Positions 1 through 7,708 of a stretch of DNA of 28,126 nucleotides are shown here, piece after piece. The stretch covers positions 1 to 28,126 of the forward strand of contig JAGSHA010000010.1 in the NCBI GenBank assembly GCA_023954795.1. Direction: 5' to 3'. Each line of letters begins with the position of its first letter. Within the stretch, counting starts at the first letter, position 1. This stretch comes from Oceanospirillaceae bacterium (GTDB taxonomy: Bacteria; Pseudomonadota; Gammaproteobacteria; Pseudomonadales; Balneatricaceae). Under the pieces are notes generated by a model. It did not search any database, was not told the DNA's origin, and saw only the letters and a program-made list of their open reading frames with translations. The position numbers were made by a program, and so were the translations under genes.

Positions 1-855
1 ACAGTCACCAACAATGATGGTGCGGCATGTTCCTCCAACAGCTACAACCTATCTGCTAACACACAGTCTGGCTGGAACGCCTCTTTCAGTGCAGCAAGCC
101 TGTCATTGGCACCAGGCCAGAGCAGCAGCTCCGTGCTGACCGTCTCTTCTGCCAGCAATGCGGCTAATGGTTTTTATGACATTGCCGTATCGGCGGTAAG
201 CGGTAACTACAGCAACAATGGCAACGTGACCTACGTGGTTGATAACCCAGCGGCAAACACTCCGCCGGTTGCTCAGAACGACAGCGCTGCGACAAATTCT
301 GGAAATTCTGTCGTGATTTCAGTGCTGAACAATGACAGTGATGCAGACGGTGACAGCCTGAACATTACCTCTGTCAGCGGTGTAAACGGTAACGCAGTCA
401 TCAACAGCAACGGTACGATCACTTTCACTCCAGCGGCCGGTTTTGCAGGTACAGAAGTGTTCAACTACAGCTTGTCAGATGGTAACGGCGGTTCCGATAA
501 TGCCAGCGTAAGCGTGAGCGTGAGTGCGGTCAGCAACAACGCGGCCCCGGTTGCTGTTAACGATAGTGTAACGATGTCCAGTAAGACAACGCAGACGATC
601 TCCGTACTGAGCAACGACTATGATCCAGAAAACGATTCGCTGAGCGTTGTGGGTGTAAGTCAGGGCAACAAGGGTTCTGTCAGCATCAACAGCAACGGTA
701 CTATCCGTTATGTACCGGCTAAGAGTTTCAAGAGCAGTGATTCCTTCACTTATACCATCAGCGATGGTCAGAAGACATCAACTGCAACCGTATACTTGAG
801 CTTGTCTGGTGATTCCGGTGGCTCTAACGGGAAAGGCAATGGTAAGAAGCACTAA
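1..855 (+). CDS. C-terminal part of a secreted multidomain protein (NEW3-like plus two Big_9-type Ig-like domains), 5' end outside window
   Basis: The reading frame is open from base 1, so the N-terminus and any catalytic domain lie upstream of the window; 284 residues are visible. Residues 1 to about 80 resemble the NEW3/fibronectin-like module often found behind secreted peptidase domains (VTNNDGAAC, then LSLAPGQSS, then GFYDIAVSA). Two tandem repeats follow at about 86-175 and 181-270. Both begin APVAxND or PPVAQND, carry NDxDxxxDSL, and end in FxYxxSDG, the signature of bacterial Ig-like Big_9 (tandem-95) domains, which are usually extracellular and calcium-associated. The protein ends in a glycine- and lysine-rich tail (GGSNGKGNGKKH). 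An internal TTG at 106 could be mistaken for a start, but the coding signal continues unbroken upstream of it. A role as an extracellular enzyme or adhesin is inferred from the domains; the identity of the missing part is unknown. Confidence 0.85.
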   Translation, partial: TVTNNDGAACSSNSYNLSANTQSGWNASFSAASLSLAPGQSSSSVLTVSSASNAANGFYDIAVSAVSGNYSNNGNVTYVVDNPAANTPPVAQNDSAATNSGNSVVISVLNNDSDADGDSLNITSVSGVNGNAVINSNGTITFTPAAGFAGTEVFNYSLSDGNGGSDNASVSVSVSAVSNNAAPVAVNDSVTMSSKTTQTISVLSNDYDPENDSLSVVGVSQGNKGSVSINSNGTIRYVPAKSFKSSDSFTYTISDGQKTSTATVYLSLSGDSGGSNGKGNGKKH

Positions 856-891
856 GCAATAACTTAGCGTTTATCAGATAGTTTTAAGCAC

Positions 892-926
892 AAAAAGGGC
901 GATTCCTGTAATGGGAATCGCCCTTT
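892..926. terminator. Bidirectional intrinsic terminator
   Basis: A perfect 13-bp stem (894-906 with 914-926) encloses a 7-nt loop. The A-run on its left side gives a U-run for minus-strand transcripts, and TTT follows the GC stem on the plus strand. It lies between the convergent left-edge gene and the small minus-strand ORF at 991-1200 and can serve both. Confidence 0.8.
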
Positions 927-990
927 CCACTTCTAGTCCGGGTCAGGCGGTTTATACCCGCCTCCCCTTATAATTCGCACTAAGCAACAA

Positions 991-1200
991 CTACAGATCT
1001 GCTCGTGCTAATGGACAATCGAAGGTTTTGTTGTAACCACCCAGCAATGCATGGGCTGCGGCAGTCGTACCGTTTGCAAATGCAGATCGTATCAGAGTGA
1101 TAATTTCATTTTCAGTCAGCGGATAGTTTACTTCGGCATTCGGCGGATTCAGCAGTGCCGCAACATTAAGACGTAACGAGTGTAGAAACGCAGCTGCCAC
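991..1200 (-). CDS. Orphan copy of the C-terminal cap of the neighbouring repeat protein (small ORF or gene remnant)
   Basis: This encodes 69 residues from a GTG at 1200, with AAGGAG at 1207-1212 placed 6 nt upstream. A TTG at 1203 is the alternative start. The sequence aligns over its whole length with the last ~70 residues of the protein at 1448-4666: AAFLHSLRLNVAALLNPPNAEVNYP here against AAKILLRAAVAGILNATHPDVDYV, then ENEIITLIRSAFANG against PQTIIDAVNIALASG, then a terminal CPL against CDL. It lacks the CTPGFWK part of the cap, any Ig repeat and any signal peptide. I translated the upstream 160 bp in the same and a second frame and saw no trace of them. It is either a remnant of a third paralogue or a small expressed protein. 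The intact ribosome binding site favours translation; the absent signal peptide argues against an extracellular role. Confidence 0.55.
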   Translation of the reverse strand: MAAAFLHSLRLNVAALLNPPNAEVNYPLTENEIITLIRSAFANGTTAAAHALLGGYNKTFDCPLARADL

Positions 1201-1364
1201 CAACCTCTCCTTCTCATTTATTCAGATGAAGCGACGCTCTGGAAAAGCACGGTCATAGCGGTTTCACAAGATATCGCTGAACCATAAGAAATCTAGATTT
1301 AAAAAACAAAATTCACGTAATAAACTGCACGTGGTGGCCGTGAGCAATTAGTGTGTAAGGACTG

Positions 1365-1400
1365 AAAAAAAGAGCGGTGAAACTGGCCACCGCTCTTTTT
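1365..1400 (-). terminator. Intrinsic terminator of the 1072-aa repeat protein gene
   Basis: The stem 1367-1379 pairs with 1388-1400 (13 bp, core GAGCGGTG/CACCGCTC) around an 8-nt loop. On the minus strand it is followed by a U-run from the A-tract at 1365-1370. It sits about 50 bp after the stop codon at 1448, so the orphan cap ORF further downstream needs its own promoter. Confidence 0.85.
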
Positions 1401-1447
1401 CTTCAAAGGATCGCTAGCAGACAACTAAACTGCAAACGACGAGGGTT

Positions 1448-4400
1448 TTAGAACGAATCATCATTTGGCAGATCACAACCGAGATTGTTGTCCTTATCAA
1501 TATCAGTTGCGAGTGAAATGATGACTGCCCGGTCACCTGATGCCAATGCGATGTTAACAGCATCGATTATGGTCTGCGGATTGTTGGTCACGTAGTCCAC
1601 ATCAGGGTGAGTTGCGTTCAGGATTCCTGCTACAGCTGCACGCAATAGGATCTTCGCAGCACCTTTAACGGTATCGCCACCATCGTATCCCAATGCATCA
1701 AGCAGAGAGTCATTCACACTAATTGCATCGTTACCATTAAGGTAGCTGTTAGGCACAGTAAATACGTTCACAACCTTCAACCCGGTTGAGTACGATGTGG
1801 GTGCCCAGCTTCCCGGACTGTTTTTCCAGAAGCCCGGTGTACAGCCTTCCAGATCACCAATCACGGTCAGAGGTTCACAGTGTGCAGGCAGATTACCGGC
1901 CAGACCACCTAAGGTGATTGGGTTGTATACACCGTCACCACTGTAAGTTGCGAGATAAGACAACGCACCAATTACCGTTGTGAAGTTACTGGATTCCTGC
2001 GTGCCTCCACTCAATGTCCATGGTCCATCACTCACAGCGCCACCGGAGCAATCGAGCGTTGCATATCGATAGAACGTAACGCTACCGGTTGGTGTAGCCA
2101 GTACACCAGATACAGTGGCTTTGTCGTTAACAACGGAACCCGCAAATACTTCTCCACCCTGGATATCAGCATCAACGTGGCCCGGTCCTACACGAGTACC
2201 TGCGTGGATATTGGTCGCGATATTCGCATCAAGTTTATTCACGGTTAACGGTTCACAGTGATTGATCAGGTCAGCACGCACTTGGTTCAGCGTGATTGGG
2301 AAATACACCCCATCACCACTATAGGTCGCCAGATAGGACAGACCACCCGATGTGCTGGTCGTAAACGCGGTTGATTCAGCCATACCGCCAACCAGTGAAA
2401 CATTTGCCTCACTCATTGGTGTACCCATACAGTTACCGGTTGAGTAACGATAGAAGGTCACCGTACCTGTTGGTGTACCCTGAGCACCGGATACATTGGC
2501 TTTATCATGCACGGTATCACCGGCATTAACACTACCACCCTGTATATCGGTTGCTACATGAGCAGGACCCACAGTAGGTCCGGCATGGATGTTTGTCGCG
2601 ATATTGGCCTGTACTTTATTCACAGTCAGCGGTTCACAGTGAGTCTGTAGATCCTGCTGAAGCTGCTGTAGGGTGATTGGGAAGTATTCCGTATCACCAC
2701 TGTAGGCTGCCAGATAGGACAGACCACCTGAGGTTGTTGCTGTGAATGCGTTGGATTCAGCTTTGCCACCCACCAAGTTAACGCCAGCCTGCGGTAGAGG
2801 TGTACCCGTACAATTGGCTGTAGAATAACGGTAGAAGGTCACGGTACCAGTTGGAGTATTACCTGCACCCGATACAGCTGCCTGATCGTGTACAGTATCA
2901 CCCACATCGATGCTGCCACCTTTAATATCGGTTGCAACATGTGCAGGACCCACTGTTGGACCCGCATGGATAAAGGTCACGATGTTTGGTACACGTTTAT
3001 TGACCGTCAGTGGCTCACAATGTCCACCAGCGGATACCAGACGTTTGTCCAGATCAGCGAGTTTGATCTCGTTGTAATACTGGTCACCACTGTAGGTTGC
3101 CAGATAAGACAAACCACCCGACGCACTCAGCAGGACGTTGCTGGATTCGGCCGTACCGCCAGACATCGCTTTTATTTCCGTCATAGGTGAACCGCTACAA
3201 TTGCCGGTCGCGTAACGGTAGAACGTCACAGTACCGGTTGGCGTAGGCGCTACACCGTCACCGTTAACAAATGCTTTATCGTGAACGGTTTCACCCACAA
3301 AAGCGCTACCACCGGTAATATCGTTGTGGCTCGCATCGTGGATATTCGTTACAACCGTGGCATCCCGCTTGATCACAGTAAACGGTTCGCAATCCTCACC
3401 TGGCAGACTGGCTGCCGGATAGTTACTGTCGCCTGCATAGCTGGCGCTAAATGACCACTCACCTGCCGCTGGCGTAAACGGTGTCGACTCAGCTGTCGCT
3501 GGGTTACCTGCACCCAAGCCGACAATCTCTGCACTACCGCTTTCATTTCCCTGCATACAATCCAGGCCGGTATACAGCTGGAAGCTTACATTCCCTGTAG
3601 GATCAGGAGGGGTAGTCACACCGGAACCGGTGACGAATGCTTTATCGTGTACGTCGGTCAGTACCAGTATATCGGTCGCAAAAGTGATGTCGTTATGGTC
3701 TTTATCGTGCACTTGTGTGGCTACATCAGCCTGACAAAGCGGGAATGCACCCAGTGCATAGTCTTTTAACTGCGCGGTGACAGATTGAGACGAACGGGTT
3801 TCGGCGATAAAGGTGTTGAAACAACCCTCTTCCACACCCAGTTTGGTCATGTTGATACCACCTTCGAAGAAGGCGCCGTCAGGGAATACACCCGATGAAC
3901 CGGCTTTAGGTACAAATGGCCATGGCGAACCGCTGTCATCTCCGGGGTTATTGACGGTCGCACACGCAAAATCATGAGCATCACCGCAGTCGCCCCCTGA
4001 ACCCAGCATTTGCAGGGGTTTGTTTCCGCCCACCCATTCAAACACACGGATTTCACTGACTTTACCGCCCTTCACGAAATCACTCAGTACGAGGATATCG
4101 CCAATCTGGTGATTACCAATAAACGGATCGGCGGTGTTGGGGTCTCCGTCAATGTCTACACTAACCTGACCTTTCAGGAACCAGAAACCAACCTGAGCGT
4201 CACCACTAACAGCGAATCGGTCAAGACCGAAATACAGTAAACGGTCGCCGGCATCATGAACCACTGTACCTGTAGTCGGATAATCCGCAGGATTGATATA
4301 GGCCGCAGCAAAGGCATCCAGAATCTGGTCTTTATCCGGCGCTACGTTGTTTTCTGTACTCTGCCACTCAGAAATATCACGGACATCTTTGGAGCCCCCA

Positions 4401-4666
4401 CCGGTAAAGTAGGTGATATCCACATCTGGATTTTCAATCGAACTGGCAATAAATACACTGACATCGGCCGCATCCGTGCCACCATATACTTCCTCCCAAT
4501 CATCAGGAATCATCAACGCAGGTGATGCACCTTTGGCATCCCCTTCGAGTTCAAAAATTCCGAGCTCATCAACAGCCCAGACAGCTGTCACAACGGCAAA
4601 CAACGCCGCAAATACAGCCGCAAACAGGAACGAAGAGGCACGGAATAATCTCGTTAGTCCTCTCAT
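1448..4666 (-). CDS. Large secreted protein: conserved N-terminal module, five Cys-pair Ig-like repeats, C-terminal CTPGFWK cap
   Basis: It is 1072 residues from the ATG at 4666. That start is chosen because AGGAGG (4673-4678) lies 6 nt upstream and a signal peptide begins there, with predicted cleavage after AVWA (residue 31). The frame stays open to 4726, but the extra 20 residues are charged and lack a ribosome binding site. Mature residues 32 to about 311 form a module shared with the next gene (VDELGIFEL, KDVRDISEW, GDRLLYFGLDR, GFWFLK, FFEGGIN, AETRSS). Five Ig-like repeats of 124-127 residues follow. Each has a T-x-IH-type strand, VHDKA, PTGxVxF, a Cys in NCxGxP, YSGD and a closing CEPLTV. 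The cap begins at Cys942 (CTPGFWKN) and ends near CDLP. A structural or adhesive extracellular role is inferred. No catalytic motif was seen. Confidence 0.85.
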   Translation of the reverse strand: MRGLTRLFRASSFLFAAVFAALFAVVTAVWAVDELGIFELEGDAKGASPALMIPDDWEEVYGGTDAADVSVFIASSIENPDVDITYFTGGGSKDVRDISEWQSTENNVAPDKDQILDAFAAAYINPADYPTTGTVVHDAGDRLLYFGLDRFAVSGDAQVGFWFLKGQVSVDIDGDPNTADPFIGNHQIGDILVLSDFVKGGKVSEIRVFEWVGGNKPLQMLGSGGDCGDAHDFACATVNNPGDDSGSPWPFVPKAGSSGVFPDGAFFEGGINMTKLGVEEGCFNTFIAETRSSQSVTAQLKDYALGAFPLCQADVATQVHDKDHNDITFATDILVLTDVHDKAFVTGSGVTTPPDPTGNVSFQLYTGLDCMQGNESGSAEIVGLGAGNPATAESTPFTPAAGEWSFSASYAGDSNYPAASLPGEDCEPFTVIKRDATVVTNIHDASHNDITGGSAFVGETVHDKAFVNGDGVAPTPTGTVTFYRYATGNCSGSPMTEIKAMSGGTAESSNVLLSASGGLSYLATYSGDQYYNEIKLADLDKRLVSAGGHCEPLTVNKRVPNIVTFIHAGPTVGPAHVATDIKGGSIDVGDTVHDQAAVSGAGNTPTGTVTFYRYSTANCTGTPLPQAGVNLVGGKAESNAFTATTSGGLSYLAAYSGDTEYFPITLQQLQQDLQTHCEPLTVNKVQANIATNIHAGPTVGPAHVATDIQGGSVNAGDTVHDKANVSGAQGTPTGTVTFYRYSTGNCMGTPMSEANVSLVGGMAESTAFTTSTSGGLSYLATYSGDGVYFPITLNQVRADLINHCEPLTVNKLDANIATNIHAGTRVGPGHVDADIQGGEVFAGSVVNDKATVSGVLATPTGSVTFYRYATLDCSGGAVSDGPWTLSGGTQESSNFTTVIGALSYLATYSGDGVYNPITLGGLAGNLPAHCEPLTVIGDLEGCTPGFWKNSPGSWAPTSYSTGLKVVNVFTVPNSYLNGNDAISVNDSLLDALGYDGGDTVKGAAKILLRAAVAGILNATHPDVDYVTNNPQTIIDAVNIALASGDRAVIISLATDIDKDNNLGCDLPNDDSF
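1866..3730 (-). repeat. Five tandem in-frame ~375-bp repeats encoding Ig-like domains
   Basis: The codons for the repeat-closing Cys-Glu-Pro motif recur at 1872, 2250, 2631, 3012 and 3384. The spacings are 378, 381, 381 and 372 bp, all multiples of three. The central copies are the most alike, both in DNA (for example the gcaggacccac stretches near 2560 and 2940) and in protein, which suggests recent internal duplication. The outermost copies are more diverged. Confidence 0.85.
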
Positions 4667-5156
4667 TTTCAACCTCCTCGGTATACGCGCGTTACTGCTG
4701 CCCATGTACCGTGGCCCGTCACTCATGCCTTACTTGCTGAGCGACAGGTCTGGTGAATAGAATCTCTACATATATGCAGAGTTCCCCTGCCTGATACGCC
4801 AAGTCGGATGAAACGTTACCTTGAGGAATAACCCACTCAGGCGATTCTGCAAGGCAGCGTTTCCAAGGGGATCAGCCAAGAGATAGAGAGCGCCCGCTCT
4901 CCTGCTTGTATCGCTGCAACTATCACGCCTGTTTTATAACTACTTGAATTTTCGACACTTTTATAAATGCGTTAGTACGAATCAGCATATAGATGTAAAA
5001 ACATTCATACACCCCACGAGCAAAACATCATAACTCATTGTTTTTATTAAACTTACCAGTTTTCTGGCCGTACAATCTTGTTTACTGTAACGAACCTTCA
5101 ACACCTGTGATAAAGACCTGAAACTTCATATGTAACATTGTCCATACGGTGCATAT
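4667..5156. other. Non-coding upstream region of the 1072-aa repeat protein gene
   Basis: No credible gene is seen. Next to the start codon are the AGGAGG at 4673-4678 and a segment resembling the one before the second paralogue. Further upstream lie a quasi-palindrome at about 4764-4781 (CTCT-type arms with one G-U pair) and a perfect 7-bp inverted repeat GAGAGCG/CGCTCTC at 4886-4901. From about 4930 to 5090 the DNA is clearly AT-rich, which fits a promoter some 250-400 bp before the start and hence a long leader. I could not pick a convincing -35/-10 pair. A search by eye for a c-di-GMP-I riboswitch core found none. Confidence 0.4.
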
Positions 5157-5192
5157 AAAAAAACGGTGGGCTTTTACACCCACCGCCTTTTT
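5157..5192 (-). terminator. Intrinsic terminator of the 829-aa repeat protein gene
   Basis: The stem CGGTGGG (5164-5170) pairs with CCCACCG (5179-5185) around an 8-nt loop. On the minus strand a run of seven U from the A-tract 5157-5163 follows. It lies just after the stop codon at 5219, so the two paralogues are probably separate transcription units. Confidence 0.85.
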
Positions 5193-5218
5193 ACGTTTAG
5201 TTCAGTTCCAGAAATCCA

Positions 5219-7708
5219 TTACAGCGTTGCGCTTGTAGGTCCTGGGAGAGTGACAGTTACATCTTCACATGCATGAGTCACCGGAACGTAATTGGCATCA
5301 CCGTCATAGTCCGCTTTATAGGAGATAGACGTTGTACCGGTTGATGAAATGATACGTTTATTAGCATCAGACAGAGTCGCAAACAGGTTACCGTTGGACT
5401 GTACCAAAGCAACGTTATTGATAGTCTGCAGCAATGTACCTGTGCAACCAGTGCCCTGATAGATCAGGAAATCTACGTTACCCGTAGGCAGAACGCCCGC
5501 GTCACCGGTCACTTCCGCACGATCAAGGATAATCACGTGAGTTGCGATAGTCGGCAGACGTTTGTTGACGGTCAGTTTTTCACAACCCGCCTCAACACCT
5601 GATTTGTAGAACTGGTCTCCTGCATAAGCCGCTTTGTAGGACAGCTTCTTATTGGTGAGACTGATAGGAACATAACCGGCAGTGCTGAAGTCATCGGACT
5701 CAACTGTGCGGCCGTTGGCAAGGTAATCTTTACCATCTGCGGTCAGATCTTTCACCGGATCAGTCTGAGTAATGACTGTACCGCTACAAGTATCACCTTC
5801 ATACAGGGTAAAGGTCAGATTACCCGTTGGACGTGCTGGCGCAGAACCGTTAACCGATGCGATATCATGGATGGTTGCACCGATGGTGACATTGCCATTC
5901 TGAATATCTGCCGGCGTGCCGATTGTGTGTGTCGCACTGGCAGTACCTTCATGGATATTAGTCACAACAACTGGAGTGTATTTCTCAAGCTCCAGTTTCT
6001 CGCATACGGCAGTAGACGGTTTATAGTTAGCATCACCGCCATAGCTCGCTTTAAACGACAGGGATTTATTGGCATCCGTTGTCAGATATCCTGTTGTATC
6101 AAAGTTGCTGGTTTCAGCTTCAGCGCTGCCATTCAATCCGACAACTTCACTACCATTCGTCCCGAAAGTCGCGATCGGACTGCCATTGACTTCACAATTA
6201 TCGTCGTCATACAGCGTGAAAGTGATATTACCGGTAATCGCCAATACACCTGTACTGGAAACGGAGGCAAAGTCATGGATATTGATACCCACAAACTGTT
6301 TCGTGCCATCAAGGTTAGGCGCATGACCACCCATTTCGTGAATCTGGGTCACTGTAGTGGTATTCAATGTATTCAGCGTGAGGTTCTCACAGGCTGCAGT
6401 GGCATCAGGTAATACACCATCACTACTGATGAATTTAGCCTCGTAAGAGATTGCACCCGCACCAAACTGACTGTCCGGCGTTTCAACGCGAATTTCACCG
6501 TTGATTAACGTACCTGTCGCGATGTCCACGGTGGCAACTACTGTACCAGTACCTTGACAGTTTGCTGCGTTAAACAGCGTAAACACAACATCACCCACAG
6601 GGGTGATTGTGCCTGGACCAGTTACGGCGAGGTAAGCTGCGTCATGGATCTCAGTACCCGCATCGACTGCTCCGCCCTCAAGATCGGGGGCGTGGGTGCC
6701 TTTCTCATGAATCTCTGTACGCAGTTCAGTACCACATACAGGGAAATCACTGATCACGAAATCTTTCAGTGATGCCGTAAACGAGCTAGATGAGCGGGTT
6801 TCGGCCATAAAGCTGGCGAAACATGCGTCGCCACCAATTACTTCAGAGATATTAATACCACCTTCAAAGAAGGTTTCGAACGGGAATTCATCCACAAAAC
6901 CATCTTTAGAGACATATGGCCAAGGTGCATCTTCGGTCATATCATTGGTGATCGCACAAGCTTCCTGAGGATCATCTGAATTACAGATCGCGCCTGCACC
7001 GGATACACCAAAACGTAAGCGGAGATTTTTTGCTGCACATTGGTTAACTTGCGGATTATTGCTCGCGGCTTTAGGACAGGATGGATCCCACTCTACCACC
7101 TGAATCAACGGTACTGCATTATTAGCCTGAGGAAAGTTCACTAATACCAAAGTATCACCCGGCATATGGACGCCGGAGAAAGAGCCGTCAGGATTTGCAC
7201 TGACCAGATCCTTAAAGAACCAGAAACCCATAAAGGTATCACCGACATTGATAATTCGGTCTGCACCGAAATAGAGAATCAGATCGCCTTCTTGGTGTGT
7301 AGCGGTTTCATTGGCAGCGGGTACCAGATACGCAGCTGCATAAGCATTGGTGATATCACCTTTATCTGGTACCGCACCATCTTTATGGCTCCAGGCAGGA
7401 ATATCCTGAATATCTTTTTTACCACCATCGAAAATAGATAGCGGCGCTGGATCAGCGTCAATGCCGGTGAATGCAAACGCGTTGCCTCCTGAACCATTAG
7501 GGTTCTGGCAAGGCCCACCCGGAACGGCCACAGGATCACATAATGTTTCCCAGTCGTCTGGCGGCTGAGATACTGCGTCTTCAACTGCATTTGCATCGAG
7601 CTCAAATAACCCGATCTCATCAACTGCATAGGTCGTTATAGACGTTAATGATAATAGACAACCCAGCGCTATCGCTTTTAGGGATGCCGTAATTTCGCAC
7701 GCTCTCAT
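5219..7708 (-). CDS. Large secreted protein: conserved N-terminal module and four Cys-pair Ig-like repeats (paralogue of 1448-4666)
   Basis: It is 829 residues from the ATG at 7708, preceded by AGGAGG (7715-7720) with a 6-nt spacer, exactly as in its paralogue. The signal peptide is predicted to end at TTYA (residue 28), giving a mature VDEIGLFEL terminus matching the VDELGIFEL of the other protein. Residues 29 to about 325 are the shared module (KDIQDIPAW, LYFGADR, GFWFFK, FFEGGIN, CFASFMAETRSS, LKDF). Four Ig-like repeats follow, each with a Cys in the NCxG position and a second in the closing C-E-x-(L/V) motif. The fourth repeat has lost about 20 residues between its TxIH-like strand and the D-x-A-x-V strand. 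The protein stops soon after CEDVTV, without the CTPGFWK cap. Sec export is well supported. Function is unknown; a surface or matrix protein is the most natural inference. Confidence 0.85.
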   Translation of the reverse strand: MRACEITASLKAIALGCLLSLTSITTYAVDEIGLFELDANAVEDAVSQPPDDWETLCDPVAVPGGPCQNPNGSGGNAFAFTGIDADPAPLSIFDGGKKDIQDIPAWSHKDGAVPDKGDITNAYAAAYLVPAANETATHQEGDLILYFGADRIINVGDTFMGFWFFKDLVSANPDGSFSGVHMPGDTLVLVNFPQANNAVPLIQVVEWDPSCPKAASNNPQVNQCAAKNLRLRFGVSGAGAICNSDDPQEACAITNDMTEDAPWPYVSKDGFVDEFPFETFFEGGINISEVIGGDACFASFMAETRSSSSFTASLKDFVISDFPVCGTELRTEIHEKGTHAPDLEGGAVDAGTEIHDAAYLAVTGPGTITPVGDVVFTLFNAANCQGTGTVVATVDIATGTLINGEIRVETPDSQFGAGAISYEAKFISSDGVLPDATAACENLTLNTLNTTTVTQIHEMGGHAPNLDGTKQFVGINIHDFASVSSTGVLAITGNITFTLYDDDNCEVNGSPIATFGTNGSEVVGLNGSAEAETSNFDTTGYLTTDANKSLSFKASYGGDANYKPSTAVCEKLELEKYTPVVVTNIHEGTASATHTIGTPADIQNGNVTIGATIHDIASVNGSAPARPTGNLTFTLYEGDTCSGTVITQTDPVKDLTADGKDYLANGRTVESDDFSTAGYVPISLTNKKLSYKAAYAGDQFYKSGVEAGCEKLTVNKRLPTIATHVIILDRAEVTGDAGVLPTGNVDFLIYQGTGCTGTLLQTINNVALVQSNGNLFATLSDANKRIISSTGTTSISYKADYDGDANYVPVTHACEDVTVTLPGPTSATL

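Noticed and set aside
1866..3730. Possible CRISPR array
   Set aside because: The units are ~375 bp, in frame, and encode protein domains; there are no short repeats with unique spacers.
4667..4726. Longer start (ATG at 4726) for the 1072-aa repeat protein
   Set aside because: The extra 20 residues are charged, have no ribosome binding site, and would bury the signal peptide. AGGAGG with ideal spacing supports 4666.
4667..5156. c-di-GMP-I riboswitch before the repeat protein gene
   Set aside because: An EAL gene and secreted proteins made this attractive, but the conserved GEMM core was not found by eye in either paralogue leader.
5867..6412. 181-codon plus-strand ORF inside the 829-aa repeat protein
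   Set aside because: It runs antisense to the Ig-like repeats and has no domain or ribosome binding site. It is treated as a shadow.
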